Below the pieces are notes generated by a model. The model saw only the letters and a list, made by a program, of their open reading frames with translations, was not told where the DNA came from and made no database searches. 64,000 nucleotides of DNA, taken from contig JAHZBA010000013.1 of assembly GCA_019423635.1 (NCBI GenBank), positions 6,773-70,772 on the forward strand, written 5' to 3'. Each line of letters opens with the position of its first letter. Positions within the stretch are counted from its first letter, which is position 1. The DNA is from Clostridiales bacterium. GTDB taxonomy: Bacteria; Bacillota; Clostridia; Oscillospirales; Oscillospiraceae. Below are positions 32,561-41,161 of this stretch, one piece after another. The translations under genes were made by a program, and so were the position numbers.

Positions 32561-33850
32561 ATGGAAGAGAAAACTGCTGGTAAAATCTGTCCCCACTGCG
32601 GCGGGATGCTGCCGGGGGAGGCGTCCTTCTGCCCCCACTGCGCACAGAGTGTCAAGGAACGCAAAGAGATTCGTCCGCCGCGGCGGCTGCCACGGCGGGC
32701 GCTGCGCGTTTCGCTGGCCCTGCTTGCTGTGCTGGCGCTGACGGCGGCGGCCTGGCTCTCTACCCGGCCCAGGGTCTATGACAATGGCACCGCTGAGATT
32801 ATTTACACCGACGGCGACGGGAGCTATCAGCTCCTCCTCAACTACTCCGGGGACCGGTTCCAGTCCATGACCGACTACTCGGAGGAGGTGGAGGAGGGCA
32901 CCGCCGCCAACAAGCCCTCCCGGCTGTTTATCAACCATGTGGACACCGGGGTCAGCGCCAGGGAGGCCTTCCTGCGCAAGGTGAGGTACGTCTCCGTGGA
33001 GCTTTTGCAGGGCGGCGAGGGTCCCGCGCCCTGGCAGTGCTCTGAGCCGACGGTCTACAACGGCCTCAACTCGGAGGTCTACAGCTTAGCCCCGGATGCC
33101 GCCGGCGTCAGCATCCTCTCCTACACCGACCGCAGCGGCAGCATGGAGCTGCGCTGGACCCTTACCATGCGCAACGGCGACACCATCTGTCTGCACCAGC
33201 GGATGGAGCTGGGGGAAATCCCCACCCGCCACTTCTACCCGGAGGACGCACCCATGGACACCATGGAGGACCTGCAGGCCCTGGTGGACGAGGTCAACAA
33301 GACTGTCACGCCCGACATCATCGTCTACCTCCACCTGCCCGCCGTCACCTATGAGGGGAGTCTGGTGCTGGCGGAGCGGTCCATGAACCTGGTGGGCAGC
33401 GAGGCGGCGGACGGGAGCCGGACCAGCTTCACCGGCACCCTCCAGGCCACCGCTCAGAGGGGCTGCATCTGCCAGTTCCAGGACCTGGACTTTATGGGAG
33501 ACGGCGAGGGCGTGGGGGTGTCCGCCTCCGCCCGGATCAACCTTACGGGCTGCCGCCTGTCCGGGTGGCACACCGGCGTACTGTGCTACGGAAACTCCTG
33601 GGTAAACCTCAAAAATTGCACCTTTGAGGGCAACACCCTGGGCTTTCATTTCAACTCCGCCGGCAGCAACGCCAACGACCACATGTACAGCGGCAACCTG
33701 TTCCGGGGCAACGAGACCGCCGTGCTGCTGGAGCGCGTCCCCGGCGAGCAGGCCCTGTACTTCGACGGCACCCGCTTCTCCCGCAACAGCGCCGACATCG
33801 ACAACCGCTGCGGCCACGAGGTGAGCATCGCCGGCGCGATTTTTGAGTAA
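32561..33850 (+). CDS. Zinc ribbon-TM-beta-helix exterior protein
   Basis: The 429-residue product starts with a zinc ribbon (CPHCGG...CPHCAQ), a basic stretch, one membrane helix (about residues 48-68), and an exterior domain whose last 170 residues have right-handed beta-helix spacing (VNLVGSEA, FQDLDFMGDGEG, INLTGCRLSGWHTGVLCYG, VNLKNCTFEGNTLGFHF). The start is uncertain between ATG at 32558 and 32561; 32561 (MEEK) matches the paralogue's MDEK. The zinc ribbon is like that of the LRR kinase, so it may be part of the same sensory system. The ligand is unknown. Confidence 0.82.
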   Translation: MEEKTAGKICPHCGGMLPGEASFCPHCAQSVKERKEIRPPRRLPRRALRVSLALLAVLALTAAAWLSTRPRVYDNGTAEIIYTDGDGSYQLLLNYSGDRFQSMTDYSEEVEEGTAANKPSRLFINHVDTGVSAREAFLRKVRYVSVELLQGGEGPAPWQCSEPTVYNGLNSEVYSLAPDAAGVSILSYTDRSGSMELRWTLTMRNGDTICLHQRMELGEIPTRHFYPEDAPMDTMEDLQALVDEVNKTVTPDIIVYLHLPAVTYEGSLVLAERSMNLVGSEAADGSRTSFTGTLQATAQRGCICQFQDLDFMGDGEGVGVSASARINLTGCRLSGWHTGVLCYGNSWVNLKNCTFEGNTLGFHFNSAGSNANDHMYSGNLFRGNETAVLLERVPGEQALYFDGTRFSRNSADIDNRCGHEVSIAGAIFE

Positions 33851-33862
33851 GGAAGGGACATT

Positions 33863-35122
33863 ATGGACGAAAAAATGGTTTCCTGCCCCCACTGCGGGGC
33901 CCAACTGCCGGAAGGAGTCTCCTTCTGCCCCCACTGCGCCCGGAGCGTCAAGGAGCGCAAGGAGGTATCACCTCCGCGTCATATGACGCGGAGGGCGCTG
34001 TACAGCGCCCTGATCGTTCTCGCCGTCCTGGCTCTGTCTGCGACGCTCTGGCTCCGCAGCCGGCCCCAGGTCTACGACAACGGCACCGCCGAGGTGCTCT
34101 ACACCCAGGGCGGCGTGACTTATCAGGTGCTGGCCGGCTGGATGGACGACCACATTCATCCGGCCAATCGGGTCATTCAGCCGGTGGACGATGTGGACAT
34201 GCTGTACACCTTCCCCCAGTGCCTGTACATCAATCACTCGGAGAGCGGCGCCAACGCCAGGGATGAATTTATGGAGCAGGTGGAAAAGGTCACCGCCGCC
34301 TTTGTGGAGACGGACAGCCAGGAGCTGCCCTGGACCTGCGACGAGCCGATCCCACGGGAGGACTACATCCCCGAGGCCGCCCTGGTCTCCTCCATCCACT
34401 TTCACGCCGGCAGCGGCAAGGGCACCCTCCGGTGGACGGTGGAGATGAAAAACGGGGACGTCATCCGCCTCTATCAGGCCATGGAGTCCCAGATTATGGA
34501 GCGCTTCCTCTTCACCCCGGAGGACACCCCCCTGAACACGGTGGAGGAGGTACAGGCCCTGCTGGACAGCCTGGAGGAGCTCACGGGGGGCAACGATCTG
34601 AGCATCGTGGAGATCCACCTGCCCCCGGTGACCTACGACGGCGGCGTCACCATCCCCCGGTACATCAACCTCTACGGCGCGGAGGAGGGAGGGCGCACCA
34701 CCTTCACCGGGCCCGTCCGCATAACGCCTCCGAGCACAGGGCTCTCCTGGATCTATGACATCGACTTCGTGGGCAGCGGAGAGGGCGTGGGGTTCTCCAC
34801 CTCCAGCCGGGCGTTCCTCATAGGCTGCCGCATCTCGGGCTGGCGCACCGGCGTGCTGATGCAGGACAACTTAGTCGACGCCTTTGACTGCACCTTCGAG
34901 AACAACGAGACCGCCCTCCACTTCAACGCCGACACCGGGACCTTCTCGGACGGCCGCTATACGAGGGATGTCTTCCGAAACAACGGCACCGCCATCCTGC
35001 TGGAGCGGCTGTCCACCGAGGAGACCATCTCCTTCCCCGAGTCGGTGTTCTCCGGCAACGAAACCGACATCGACAACCGCTGCGGCCAGACGCTGGACCT
35101 GAGCGAAGCCTCCTTTGACTGA
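33863..35122 (+). CDS. Zinc ribbon-TM-beta-helix exterior protein (paralogue)
   Basis: A 419-residue paralogue of the preceding gene with identical order: zinc ribbon (CPHCGAQLPEGVSFCPHCA), the shared basic SVKERKE segment, a membrane helix (about 46-66) and an exterior domain ending in beta-helix turns (YDIDFVGSGEGVGF, FLIGCRISGWRTGVLM, FDCTFENNETALHF). It starts 12 nt after its twin, with AAGGAAGGG upstream. The strongest conservation is in the zinc ribbon and the beta-helix core, while the middle is divergent, as expected for duplicated ligand-binding proteins. Confidence 0.82.
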   Translation: MDEKMVSCPHCGAQLPEGVSFCPHCARSVKERKEVSPPRHMTRRALYSALIVLAVLALSATLWLRSRPQVYDNGTAEVLYTQGGVTYQVLAGWMDDHIHPANRVIQPVDDVDMLYTFPQCLYINHSESGANARDEFMEQVEKVTAAFVETDSQELPWTCDEPIPREDYIPEAALVSSIHFHAGSGKGTLRWTVEMKNGDVIRLYQAMESQIMERFLFTPEDTPLNTVEEVQALLDSLEELTGGNDLSIVEIHLPPVTYDGGVTIPRYINLYGAEEGGRTTFTGPVRITPPSTGLSWIYDIDFVGSGEGVGFSTSSRAFLIGCRISGWRTGVLMQDNLVDAFDCTFENNETALHFNADTGTFSDGRYTRDVFRNNGTAILLERLSTEETISFPESVFSGNETDIDNRCGQTLDLSEASFD

Positions 35123-35151
35123 TCCAAGCGCCCCGCACCGCCTCCCGCTGT

Positions 35152-35364
35152 AGGAAAAAAGTCTGCCGGATGGCCACTGTCATTCAGTTAAGCCGACCCT
35201 CTCAGTCTGGCCTGCGGCCAGACAGCTCCCCCAAAGGGGGAGCCAAGGGGAGGCGCGTATCCCCTCTTGCCTCTCCCTTTGGGAGAGGTGGCATGGCGAA
35301 GCCGTGACGGAGAGGGTCTTCCGCTTAACTCAATGACATTAGCCGGATGGCAGACTTTTTTCCT
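35152..35364. repeat. MITE-like 213-bp inverted-repeat element
   Basis: The ends AGGAAAAAAGTCTGCC (35152-35167) and its exact reverse complement (35349-35364) are perfect 16-bp terminal inverted repeats; similarity continues inward for about 35 more bases (TGTCATTnAGTTAAGC). The interior holds further hairpins, including the CCTCTCCCTTTGGGAGAGG/GACGGAGAGGGT motif that recurs at 46.5 and 46.6 kb. No open frame or target-site duplication is visible. Confidence 0.75.
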
Positions 35365-35398
35365 GGGCGTTTAGACACTCCCAGAATGTAAAAAGCTC

Positions 35399-35427
35399 TT
35401 GACATATCCGTTCCGATCTGCTATCCT
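35399..35427 (+). promoter_or_regulatory. Promoter of the five-gene operon at 35.5-37.3 kb
   Basis: TTGACA, a 17-bp spacer and TATCCT lie 39 bp upstream of the first start codon. Confidence 0.7.
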
Positions 35428-35466
35428 CCAAAATGTAAATACTCTTTTACTTTTAAGGAGAATCCC

Positions 35467-35826
35467 ATGAAGCGCTTTTTCAAATCATTCCGCAAACCGG
35501 ACGAGATGGAGCGGCACATCCTGTTCCAGGCCCAGCGAAATTCCTACCTCTTTCTGGTGATGGCCCTCACCGCCTGGAGCTTCTGCGAGAGCGGCCGGGT
35601 CTACCTCCACCACACCAGGCTGAACCTGCTTCCCTGTCTTTTACTGGCAGGGGCGCTGCTGGTACAGGCCTTCTCCCAGCTGCTTTTGACCCGCCGGGCC
35701 GTCAAGGACGACGAGGACTCCTATGAGACGGAGCCCCTGGCACGGCTCGTCGTGCTGATCTGTGTCCTCGCCGCGCTTCTGGCCGCCGCGGCCGGGGCCT
35801 TTGTGCTGCTGTGCGTGAAGCCATGA
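35467..35826 (+). CDS. Small membrane protein, two to three helices
   Basis: A 119-residue protein with a basic N-terminus (MKRFFKSFRKPDEMERHILFQAQRNSY) and three hydrophobic segments (about 27-43, 55-75, 92-116). This type is frequently encoded beside a small XRE regulator in Clostridia; I do not know its function. Its TGA overlaps the next ATG (ATGA), so the pair is translationally coupled. Confidence 0.75.
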   Translation: MKRFFKSFRKPDEMERHILFQAQRNSYLFLVMALTAWSFCESGRVYLHHTRLNLLPCLLLAGALLVQAFSQLLLTRRAVKDDEDSYETEPLARLVVLICVLAALLAAAAGAFVLLCVKP

Positions 35827-36023
35827 AGAATCAAATCAAACAGCTCCGCAAGGCCAGGCAGCTCCGCCAGGAGGATCTGGCCGCGGCGCTGGAGGTCTCC
35901 CGGCAGACCATCATCGCCATTGAAAACGACAAGTACAACCCCACCCTGGAGCTGGCCATGAAGCTGGCCCGGTTCCTGGAGACGCCTGTGGAAGAGCTCT
36001 TTCATCTGGAGGAGGAACCATGA
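35823..36023 (+). CDS. Small XRE-family regulator (YgzD/Xre-like)
   Basis: A 66-residue protein that is almost only helix-turn-helix: MKNQIKQLRKARQLRQEDLAAALEVSRQTIIAIENDKYNPTLELAMKLA. Such short regulators pair with a small membrane protein in many Firmicutes. It overlaps both neighbours by ATGA. An upstream in-frame ATG at 35811 is rejected in favour of the coupled start. Confidence 0.88.
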   Translation: MKNQIKQLRKARQLRQEDLAAALEVSRQTIIAIENDKYNPTLELAMKLARFLETPVEELFHLEEEP

Positions 36024-36340
36024 AGAAACAACTTACATCCCTGCTCCCCTGCTTTCTCGTATTTGCCCTGGACTTCTATCTGCTGCCCCTCCTCATGCAC
36101 GACACGGGCGGCGCCATGTTTTTGATGCTCCTCGTCATGCCCCTGACCGCCTTCCTCACGGCGGTGATCTACGGGGTCTTCCGGGGGTTCTCCCTCCTGC
36201 TGCCCCTGGGGGCGGGCGTGCTGTTTCTGCCGTCCGTCTTCCTCTTCTACAACGCCACGGCGTGGGGCTACGGAATCGCCTACGCCGCGGTGGTCCTGGC
36301 CGGAAACGGGCTGGGCCGGATCTTTTACAGGAAGCGGTGA
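36020..36340 (+). CDS. Small multi-spanning membrane protein
   Basis: A 106-residue protein with three to four hydrophobic segments (LLPCFLVFALDFYLLPLLM, FLMLLVMPLTAFLTAVIYGVF, FSLLLPLGAGVLFLPSVFLF, IAYAAVVLAGNGLGRIF). It begins on an ATGA overlap with the regulator gene. No known family recognised. Confidence 0.75.
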   Translation: MKKQLTSLLPCFLVFALDFYLLPLLMHDTGGAMFLMLLVMPLTAFLTAVIYGVFRGFSLLLPLGAGVLFLPSVFLFYNATAWGYGIAYAAVVLAGNGLGRIFYRKR

Positions 36341-36344
36341 GTCC

Positions 36345-36668
36345 ATGGCGGAGCTGACATCCTTGAAAAACATCGGGCGGGAGATGGCCCGCAAGCTGAC
36401 GGCCGCCGGCATCGACTCCCCGGAGGCCCTGACCGCCGCCGGCTCCAGGGAGGCCTTTTTCCGGCTGAAAACCCTCTTTCCCCAGGTCTGCCTGGTCCAT
36501 CTCTACGCCCTGGAGGGCGCGATTCAGGGCGTGGACTTCAACCGCCTCCCGGACAGCTGCAAGCGGGACCTCAAAGCCTTCAGCGACGCTTTGAAGGGAT
36601 CGCCCCGCTCCGGAGAAGAGCGGCCCTCCTCCGCGAAAACTCCTTTTCAAAAGGAGGAATCCCTATGA
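36345..36668 (+). CDS. TfoX C-terminal-domain protein
   Basis: A 107-residue protein whose first 80 residues match the TfoX/Sxy C-terminal helix-hairpin-helix domain (LTSLKNIGREMARKLTAAGIDSPEALTAAGSREAFFRLKTLFP...LYALEGAIQG). The N-terminal half of full Sxy proteins is absent, as in many Firmicutes. The tail (residues 85-107) is unrelated. It overlaps the next gene by 4 nt. A link to competence is not implied by this short form alone. Confidence 0.85.
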   Translation: MAELTSLKNIGREMARKLTAAGIDSPEALTAAGSREAFFRLKTLFPQVCLVHLYALEGAIQGVDFNRLPDSCKRDLKAFSDALKGSPRSGEERPSSAKTPFQKEESL

Positions 36669-37282
36669 CCTTCCCATTTCCCCCGGAGACCCTGGAGCGC
36701 TGTCTCAAGGCCATGGCGCGGCTGGACATCCTCATGACGCCGGAGGAGAAGGCCTCGCTTCGTCTGGTCACCGCGGAGATCACAGCGGATCTGCGCATCT
36801 ACCGCGTGGACAACGGCGGCGGCGACACCCTGACGGTCTGGTTTCGAAGCGGCGGCGTCCTGCTCAAGGGCTTCGACCATGAAAGCCCCCTGAATCAGCT
36901 GGCGGCGGAGGAGTGGAACCAGGCGTTCTTCGACCATATCTTTGCCGGGCTCCCCGCCGCCCTCCAGGCGCTTTTGGACGAGGATGAGGAGGAGCGGGAC
37001 TGCACCACCTTCTGCATGTGGTATCAGGGCGGCCGGTGGACGCAGCACCCATGGCCGGAAAATGACGGCGGAGAGAGGCGTCTCCTGGGTCTTCTCCGGG
37101 AGACGTCCCGGGACTGGTGCGGCTGGGCCGCCGGGTACCACGGCGCACCGCCGAATCCGGAGGTGGTCCAAAAGGTCTACGCCGGAGAGCCGGTGACGGC
37201 GGAGGACATCGCCCTGCTGAGCCCCGGCCGGGACGCCGCCGCGGCTCTGGCGGAGCTGTCCACACTCAACGGAACATGCTAA
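36665..37282 (+). CDS. Conserved hypothetical protein
   Basis: A 205-residue soluble, acidic protein, not recognised. Features include a helical N-terminus (ETLERCLKAMARLD), a beta-rich middle (LTVWFRSGGVLLKGFDHESPLN) and several Trp/Cys residues (CTTFCMWYQGGRW, DWCGWAAGYHG). It ends the operon and is coupled to the TfoX-like gene by a 4-nt overlap with AGGAGG upstream. No signal peptide or membrane helix. Confidence 0.7.
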   Translation: MTFPFPPETLERCLKAMARLDILMTPEEKASLRLVTAEITADLRIYRVDNGGGDTLTVWFRSGGVLLKGFDHESPLNQLAAEEWNQAFFDHIFAGLPAALQALLDEDEEERDCTTFCMWYQGGRWTQHPWPENDGGERRLLGLLRETSRDWCGWAAGYHGAPPNPEVVQKVYAGEPVTAEDIALLSPGRDAAAALAELSTLNGTC

Positions 37283-37714
37283 AAGAGCGGCCCGCACTGC
37301 GGGCCGCTCTGTCTCAGCTTGTCGAAAACGCATTTTCGACAAGCTGAGCGGGAATTTCAGAACTTTTTAAAGTTCTGAAATTCCCTGATTAAAATGGCGG
37401 AGGGAACCCCTCCTGGGTTCCCTCCACACCCCCCTCCTTCCCGTCATCCGGGTCTCTGCCCTTTTTCGGCAGTCCAAAACAGAGCGGCCCGCACTGCGGG
37501 CCGCTCTGTCTCAGCTTGTCGAAAACGCATTTTCGACAAGCTGAGCGGGAATTTCAGAACTTTTTAAAGTTCTGAAATTCCCTGATTAAAATGGCGGAGG
37601 GAACCCCTCCTGGGTTCCCTCCACACCCCCCTCCTTCCCGTCATCCGGGTCGCTCCCCTTTTTCGGCAGGCCAAAACAGAGCGGCCCGCACTGCGGGCCG
37701 CTCTGTCTCTCTTC
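37283..37714. repeat. Tandem array of 197-bp multi-hairpin units (2 full + 1 partial)
   Basis: Units run 37284-37480 and 37481-37677, nearly identical, with a third, partial copy at 37678-37711. Each full unit carries four perfect stem-loops in a row: AGAGCGGCCCGCA/complement; CTCAGCTTGTCGAAAA/complement; GGGAATTTCAGAACTT/complement; GGAGGGAACCC/GGGTTCCCTCC. There is no open frame. The first hairpin of the third copy serves as the terminator of the converging lipoprotein gene. Confidence 0.9.
37678..37704 (-). terminator. Terminator of the lipoprotein gene
   Basis: A 12-bp GC-rich stem, followed on the minus strand by GTTTTGG, lies 11 bp after the lipoprotein stop. The same hairpin opens both upstream repeat units. 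Confidence 0.65.
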
Positions 37715-38554
37715 TCATGATGGATCCGGCGCGTCCGGAATGGCCCAGGGCTGGAGCACGGCCCCGGGGGCCTTCTCATACTCCTCAAACCACCCATAGG
37801 CGAACTCCTGGCTGGGAAGCGATCCCCGGGGGAACCACACACTCAGCCCCTCCGGCTCCAGTATGATCCACTCCGGCTCCAGGGCGGCCGCCATCTCCTC
37901 CCGGAGCGCGGGGTCGTCTCCGGCGGCCTGCTCCGCCGCCCAAGCCCGGACCTCCGCCTCAGGGATGGTAAAGAGGTCCCAGTTGGAAATTACCTCCCCG
38001 CTGGCGCGGTCAAATACCGTGCCCAGAGAGATCCTCTCCGCCATTCCGGGCTCCTCCAGGGGCAGCGTCACCGTGGTCTCAAAGCAGATGATCCGCCGGT
38101 TGGAGGACGCCGGGAGGACAGTCTGCTCCACCAGGCCCCCCTGATACCACTCCCCGCTCTTTTGACACGTGAGGTATCGCTCATAGGCCCGCTCCAGCTC
38201 CTGTTCCGTGTCGTACAGCAGCCCCCGGTCCTCAAACCAGGCCAGAATGGCCGCCCGGGCCGTCTCGCTCAGATCCTGGACGTTCTCCCGCCCGTTGGCA
38301 ACATTCTCCGGCCCCATGGGCTTTTTCACCCACAGCAGCTCCGTTCCATCCGAAAGCAGGTAGCGGTCATTCCCAAAAACATCCTGCCAGCGGTCCGCGG
38401 AGACGCCGTCGGAGAAGGTGTACGCCCGGGCCTGCTCCAGCGTGAGGCCCTGCTCCTCCGGCGTCTTTGCCGCCCGTTGGGCACAGCCGGACAGAAGGCA
38501 CAGCACCAGCAGCGCCAGGGCCGCACGCCTTTTCCTCATGCGCTTTTCGTTCAC
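37715..38554 (-). CDS. Lipoprotein with DUF3298-like C-terminus
   Basis: The 279-residue product has a lipoprotein signal with lipobox LLSGC (Cys24), so it is membrane-anchored outside the cell. The C-terminal part (EWIILEPEGLSVWFPRGSLPSQEFAYGWFEEYEKA) resembles the DUF3298 domain found in RsiV and PdaC, which bind or modify peptidoglycan; this is a tentative match. The GTG start at 38554 overlaps the FtsK stop and has AGGAGG 7 nt upstream, so it is coupled to ftsK. Confidence 0.75.
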   Translation of the reverse strand: MNEKRMRKRRAALALLVLCLLSGCAQRAAKTPEEQGLTLEQARAYTFSDGVSADRWQDVFGNDRYLLSDGTELLWVKKPMGPENVANGRENVQDLSETARAAILAWFEDRGLLYDTEQELERAYERYLTCQKSGEWYQGGLVEQTVLPASSNRRIICFETTVTLPLEEPGMAERISLGTVFDRASGEVISNWDLFTIPEAEVRAWAAEQAAGDDPALREEMAAALEPEWIILEPEGLSVWFPRGSLPSQEFAYGWFEEYEKAPGAVLQPWAIPDAPDPS

Positions 38555-41121
38555 TCCTCGTCCTCCTCAAACGGCGGCAGGTCCTCCTCCCCGCCGGCGG
38601 GGACGCCGCCCATCTGCAGCTCCTGCCAGCGCTCCTTGGAGATCAGCAGCTGCCGGGGCTTAGAGCCCTCGAAGGGCCCCACGATCCCCCGCTCCTCCAT
38701 CTGATCCACCAGGCGGGCGGCCCGGGAGTAACCCAGCTTCAGCCGCCGCTGCAGCATGGACACAGAGGCCTGTCCCGTCTCCAGCACCACCTCCACGGCG
38801 GCGGGGAACAGCTCGTCCCCCTCCTCGCCCAGGGGCTCCGGAGCGGCGCCGCCGCCCTTGCTCTTCTCCTTCTCCTGGACGGACTCCTCGATCTTGGCCA
38901 GGACCTCGTCGTCATACCGGGCCTCGCCGGTCTGCTTCACGGCCTTCACCACCGCCTCAATCTCCTCCGGGGAGATGAAGCAGCCCTGGACCCGCTGGGG
39001 CTTGCCGCCCCCCAGGGGGGCGTAGAGCATGTCGCCCTTGCCCACTAATTTTTCCGCGCCGGTGTTGTCCAGAATAATCCGGGACTCCAGCGAGGAGGCC
39101 ACGGCAAAGGCGATGCGGCTGGGGATGTTGGCCTTCATAAGGCCGGTGATGACGTCGGCGGAGGGCCGCTGGGTGGCGATGACCAGGTGGACGCCGGCGG
39201 CGCGGCCCATCTGGGCCACCCGGCAGATGGACTCCTCCACCTCCTTGGCCGCCACCAGCATCAGATCCGCCAGCTCGTCGATGACCACCACCACGCTGGG
39301 CAGCGTCTCCATGCCCTCCGTGGCCCGGGCCAAATGGTTGAACTCCTCCAGCTTCTTCACGCCGCACTCGGAGAAGGTCTTATAGCGCTTCATCATCTCA
39401 AACACCGCCCACTGGAGGGCCCCGGCGGCCTTCTTGGGGTCCGTCACCACGGGGATCAGCAGGTGGGGGATGCCGTTGTAGGGCGCCAGCTCCACCATCT
39501 TGGGGTCCACCATAATGAAGCGGACCTCGTCTGGGGTGGATTTATACAGCAGACTGATAATCAGGGAGTTGGTGCACACGGACTTGCCGGAGCCGGTGGT
39601 GCCGGCAATCAGCACGTGGGGCAGCCGCTCAATGTCCCCGATGACGTTCCGCCCGCCGATATCCCGGCCCAGGGCAAAGGCCGTCCGGGACTTGTGCTCC
39701 GTGAACTCCCGGGACTCGATGACCTCCCGGATCAGCACCGGGGTCACCGCCTTGTTGGGCACCTCGATGCCCACCACGGAGATCTTCTCCGGAATGGGGG
39801 CGATCCGGACGCCGGTGGCCCCCAGGGCCAGGGCGATGTCGTCGGCCAGATTCGTGATCTTGGAGAGCTTCACCCCCTGGTCCAGCACGAATTCATACCG
39901 GGTGACGGAGGGCCCGTGGACCACGTCGCCGGCGGTGGCGTCCACGCCGAAGCTGTTCAAGGTGTCCGCCAGGCGGCGGGAGTTGTTCCGCAGCTCCGCC
40001 CCGGCCTCCACGTGGTTCTCCCCCTGGCCGGCCTTGAGCAGCGTGATGGGGGGATAGCAGTAATCCGACTCCTCCGCCGCCAGCTTCTCCTCGATCTCCG
40101 CCGTCACGGCGGCGGTCTGCTGGGCCACCTCCGCGGCGGTCTTCTTCCTGGACGGGGGCTCCGCCGCGGCCGGAGGCGGTGCCTCCGGCGGGGGAACAGG
40201 CCGGCTCTCCGCGTGGACAGGCGTCTCCGGCGTGTCCGGAGCCAGCTCCTCCGGCGGCACCGCCTCCGCCGGAGCGGCCGGCTTGGCCGCCGCGGCGGGC
40301 TCCGGCGTCCGCAGCACCTGGGCCGGCGTCTTCTGCTGGTCGGACTTGTGGCGGAAAAAGCTGGTGAAGCGGCCGGGCTCCTTCTCCGGCTGCCGCGCCT
40401 CCTGCGTCTCCCGCTCCTCCGGCGCGGCGGATTCCTCCCCGTCCAGGGGGAAGTCAATCTGCCGTGTCTCCGTCCGGCGGCGCCTGGGCGGGTCCTGGGG
40501 CACCACATGGATGCGGGGTGCCTCCTCTTCCTCCTCGTACTGGGGCCGCTCCCGGTGCTTTTCAATGAGGGCCCCCACGGTCAGCCGCAGGGACACCATC
40601 ACAAACACCACCAGCAGCGCCGTGAAGAGGATCACGGATACAAACTTGGAGAACACCGCCACGAAGCCCTCCGCCAGGGCCCCGGCCAGGGCGCCGCCGG
40701 AGCGGAGGGCCACACCGTCCTGCCACAGTGTCCGCAGAATCTGAATCCCCGGCTCAAACTCCCCGGACACCAGCACCATGTGCAGCAGGGCTCCGAACAG
40801 CACCGGCAGCAGCAGCGCACAGCTCGCCCGCAGCCGCACCGGGCGGCCGTGATGGCGCAGCAGAATGAAGGCCCCCAGCAGCAGCGCAGGCGCCGTCAGC
40901 CAGTAGCCGTAGCCCAGCAGGCCCTTCAACAGTACGGTGAGCCAGTCCAGAAAGATGGCGCTGACGCCGCAGTAGCTCACCAGCACGCACAGTGCCAGCG
41001 CCAAAAAGACAACGCCGCACACCTCCCGCCGGACCGGCCGCTTCGGCGGCGGGGCCGATTTTTTGGACCGGCCCTTGCCTCCGCCGGACGAGGTGGATTT
41101 CTTTTGTGTTGAGGATGCCAC
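38551..41121 (-). CDS. ftsK: DNA translocase FtsK/SpoIIIE
   Basis: An 856-residue FtsK family protein. Four N-terminal membrane helices (about 38-170) are followed by a Pro/Glu/Ala-rich linker (about 195-345), the alpha-beta motor with Walker A GTTGSGKS (about 512-519) and VVVIDELADLM, and a C-terminal gamma winged helix (ASVSMLQRRLKLGYSRAARLVDQMEERGI) that reads polar DNA motifs. It pumps chromosomal DNA through the septum at division or sporulation. Start is GTG at 41121 with GGAGGG upstream. Length is typical. Confidence 0.95.
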   Translation of the reverse strand: MASSTQKKSTSSGGGKGRSKKSAPPPKRPVRREVCGVVFLALALCVLVSYCGVSAIFLDWLTVLLKGLLGYGYWLTAPALLLGAFILLRHHGRPVRLRASCALLLPVLFGALLHMVLVSGEFEPGIQILRTLWQDGVALRSGGALAGALAEGFVAVFSKFVSVILFTALLVVFVMVSLRLTVGALIEKHRERPQYEEEEEAPRIHVVPQDPPRRRRTETRQIDFPLDGEESAAPEERETQEARQPEKEPGRFTSFFRHKSDQQKTPAQVLRTPEPAAAAKPAAPAEAVPPEELAPDTPETPVHAESRPVPPPEAPPPAAAEPPSRKKTAAEVAQQTAAVTAEIEEKLAAEESDYCYPPITLLKAGQGENHVEAGAELRNNSRRLADTLNSFGVDATAGDVVHGPSVTRYEFVLDQGVKLSKITNLADDIALALGATGVRIAPIPEKISVVGIEVPNKAVTPVLIREVIESREFTEHKSRTAFALGRDIGGRNVIGDIERLPHVLIAGTTGSGKSVCTNSLIISLLYKSTPDEVRFIMVDPKMVELAPYNGIPHLLIPVVTDPKKAAGALQWAVFEMMKRYKTFSECGVKKLEEFNHLARATEGMETLPSVVVVIDELADLMLVAAKEVEESICRVAQMGRAAGVHLVIATQRPSADVITGLMKANIPSRIAFAVASSLESRIILDNTGAEKLVGKGDMLYAPLGGGKPQRVQGCFISPEEIEAVVKAVKQTGEARYDDEVLAKIEESVQEKEKSKGGGAAPEPLGEEGDELFPAAVEVVLETGQASVSMLQRRLKLGYSRAARLVDQMEERGIVGPFEGSKPRQLLISKERWQELQMGGVPAGGEEDLPPFEEDEE

Positions 41122-41161
41122 GTGAATCCCTCCGATTTCGTTCTGAATCGTAAATCACCCC

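Larger units (their letters stand above)
35123..35466. other. Intergenic region with inverted-repeat element and promoter
   Basis: No gene is seen. The stretch is filled by the 213-bp inverted-repeat element at 35152-35364 and the promoter at 35399-35427. Confidence 0.6.

Noticed and set aside
35811..35822. Upstream ATG as start of the small XRE gene
   Set aside because: The ATG at 35823 overlaps the preceding stop (ATGA) and fits the family N-terminus.
37284..37711. Regular direct repeats considered as a CRISPR array
   Set aside because: The unit is 197 bp, the spacing leaves no unique spacers, and no cas gene is near.
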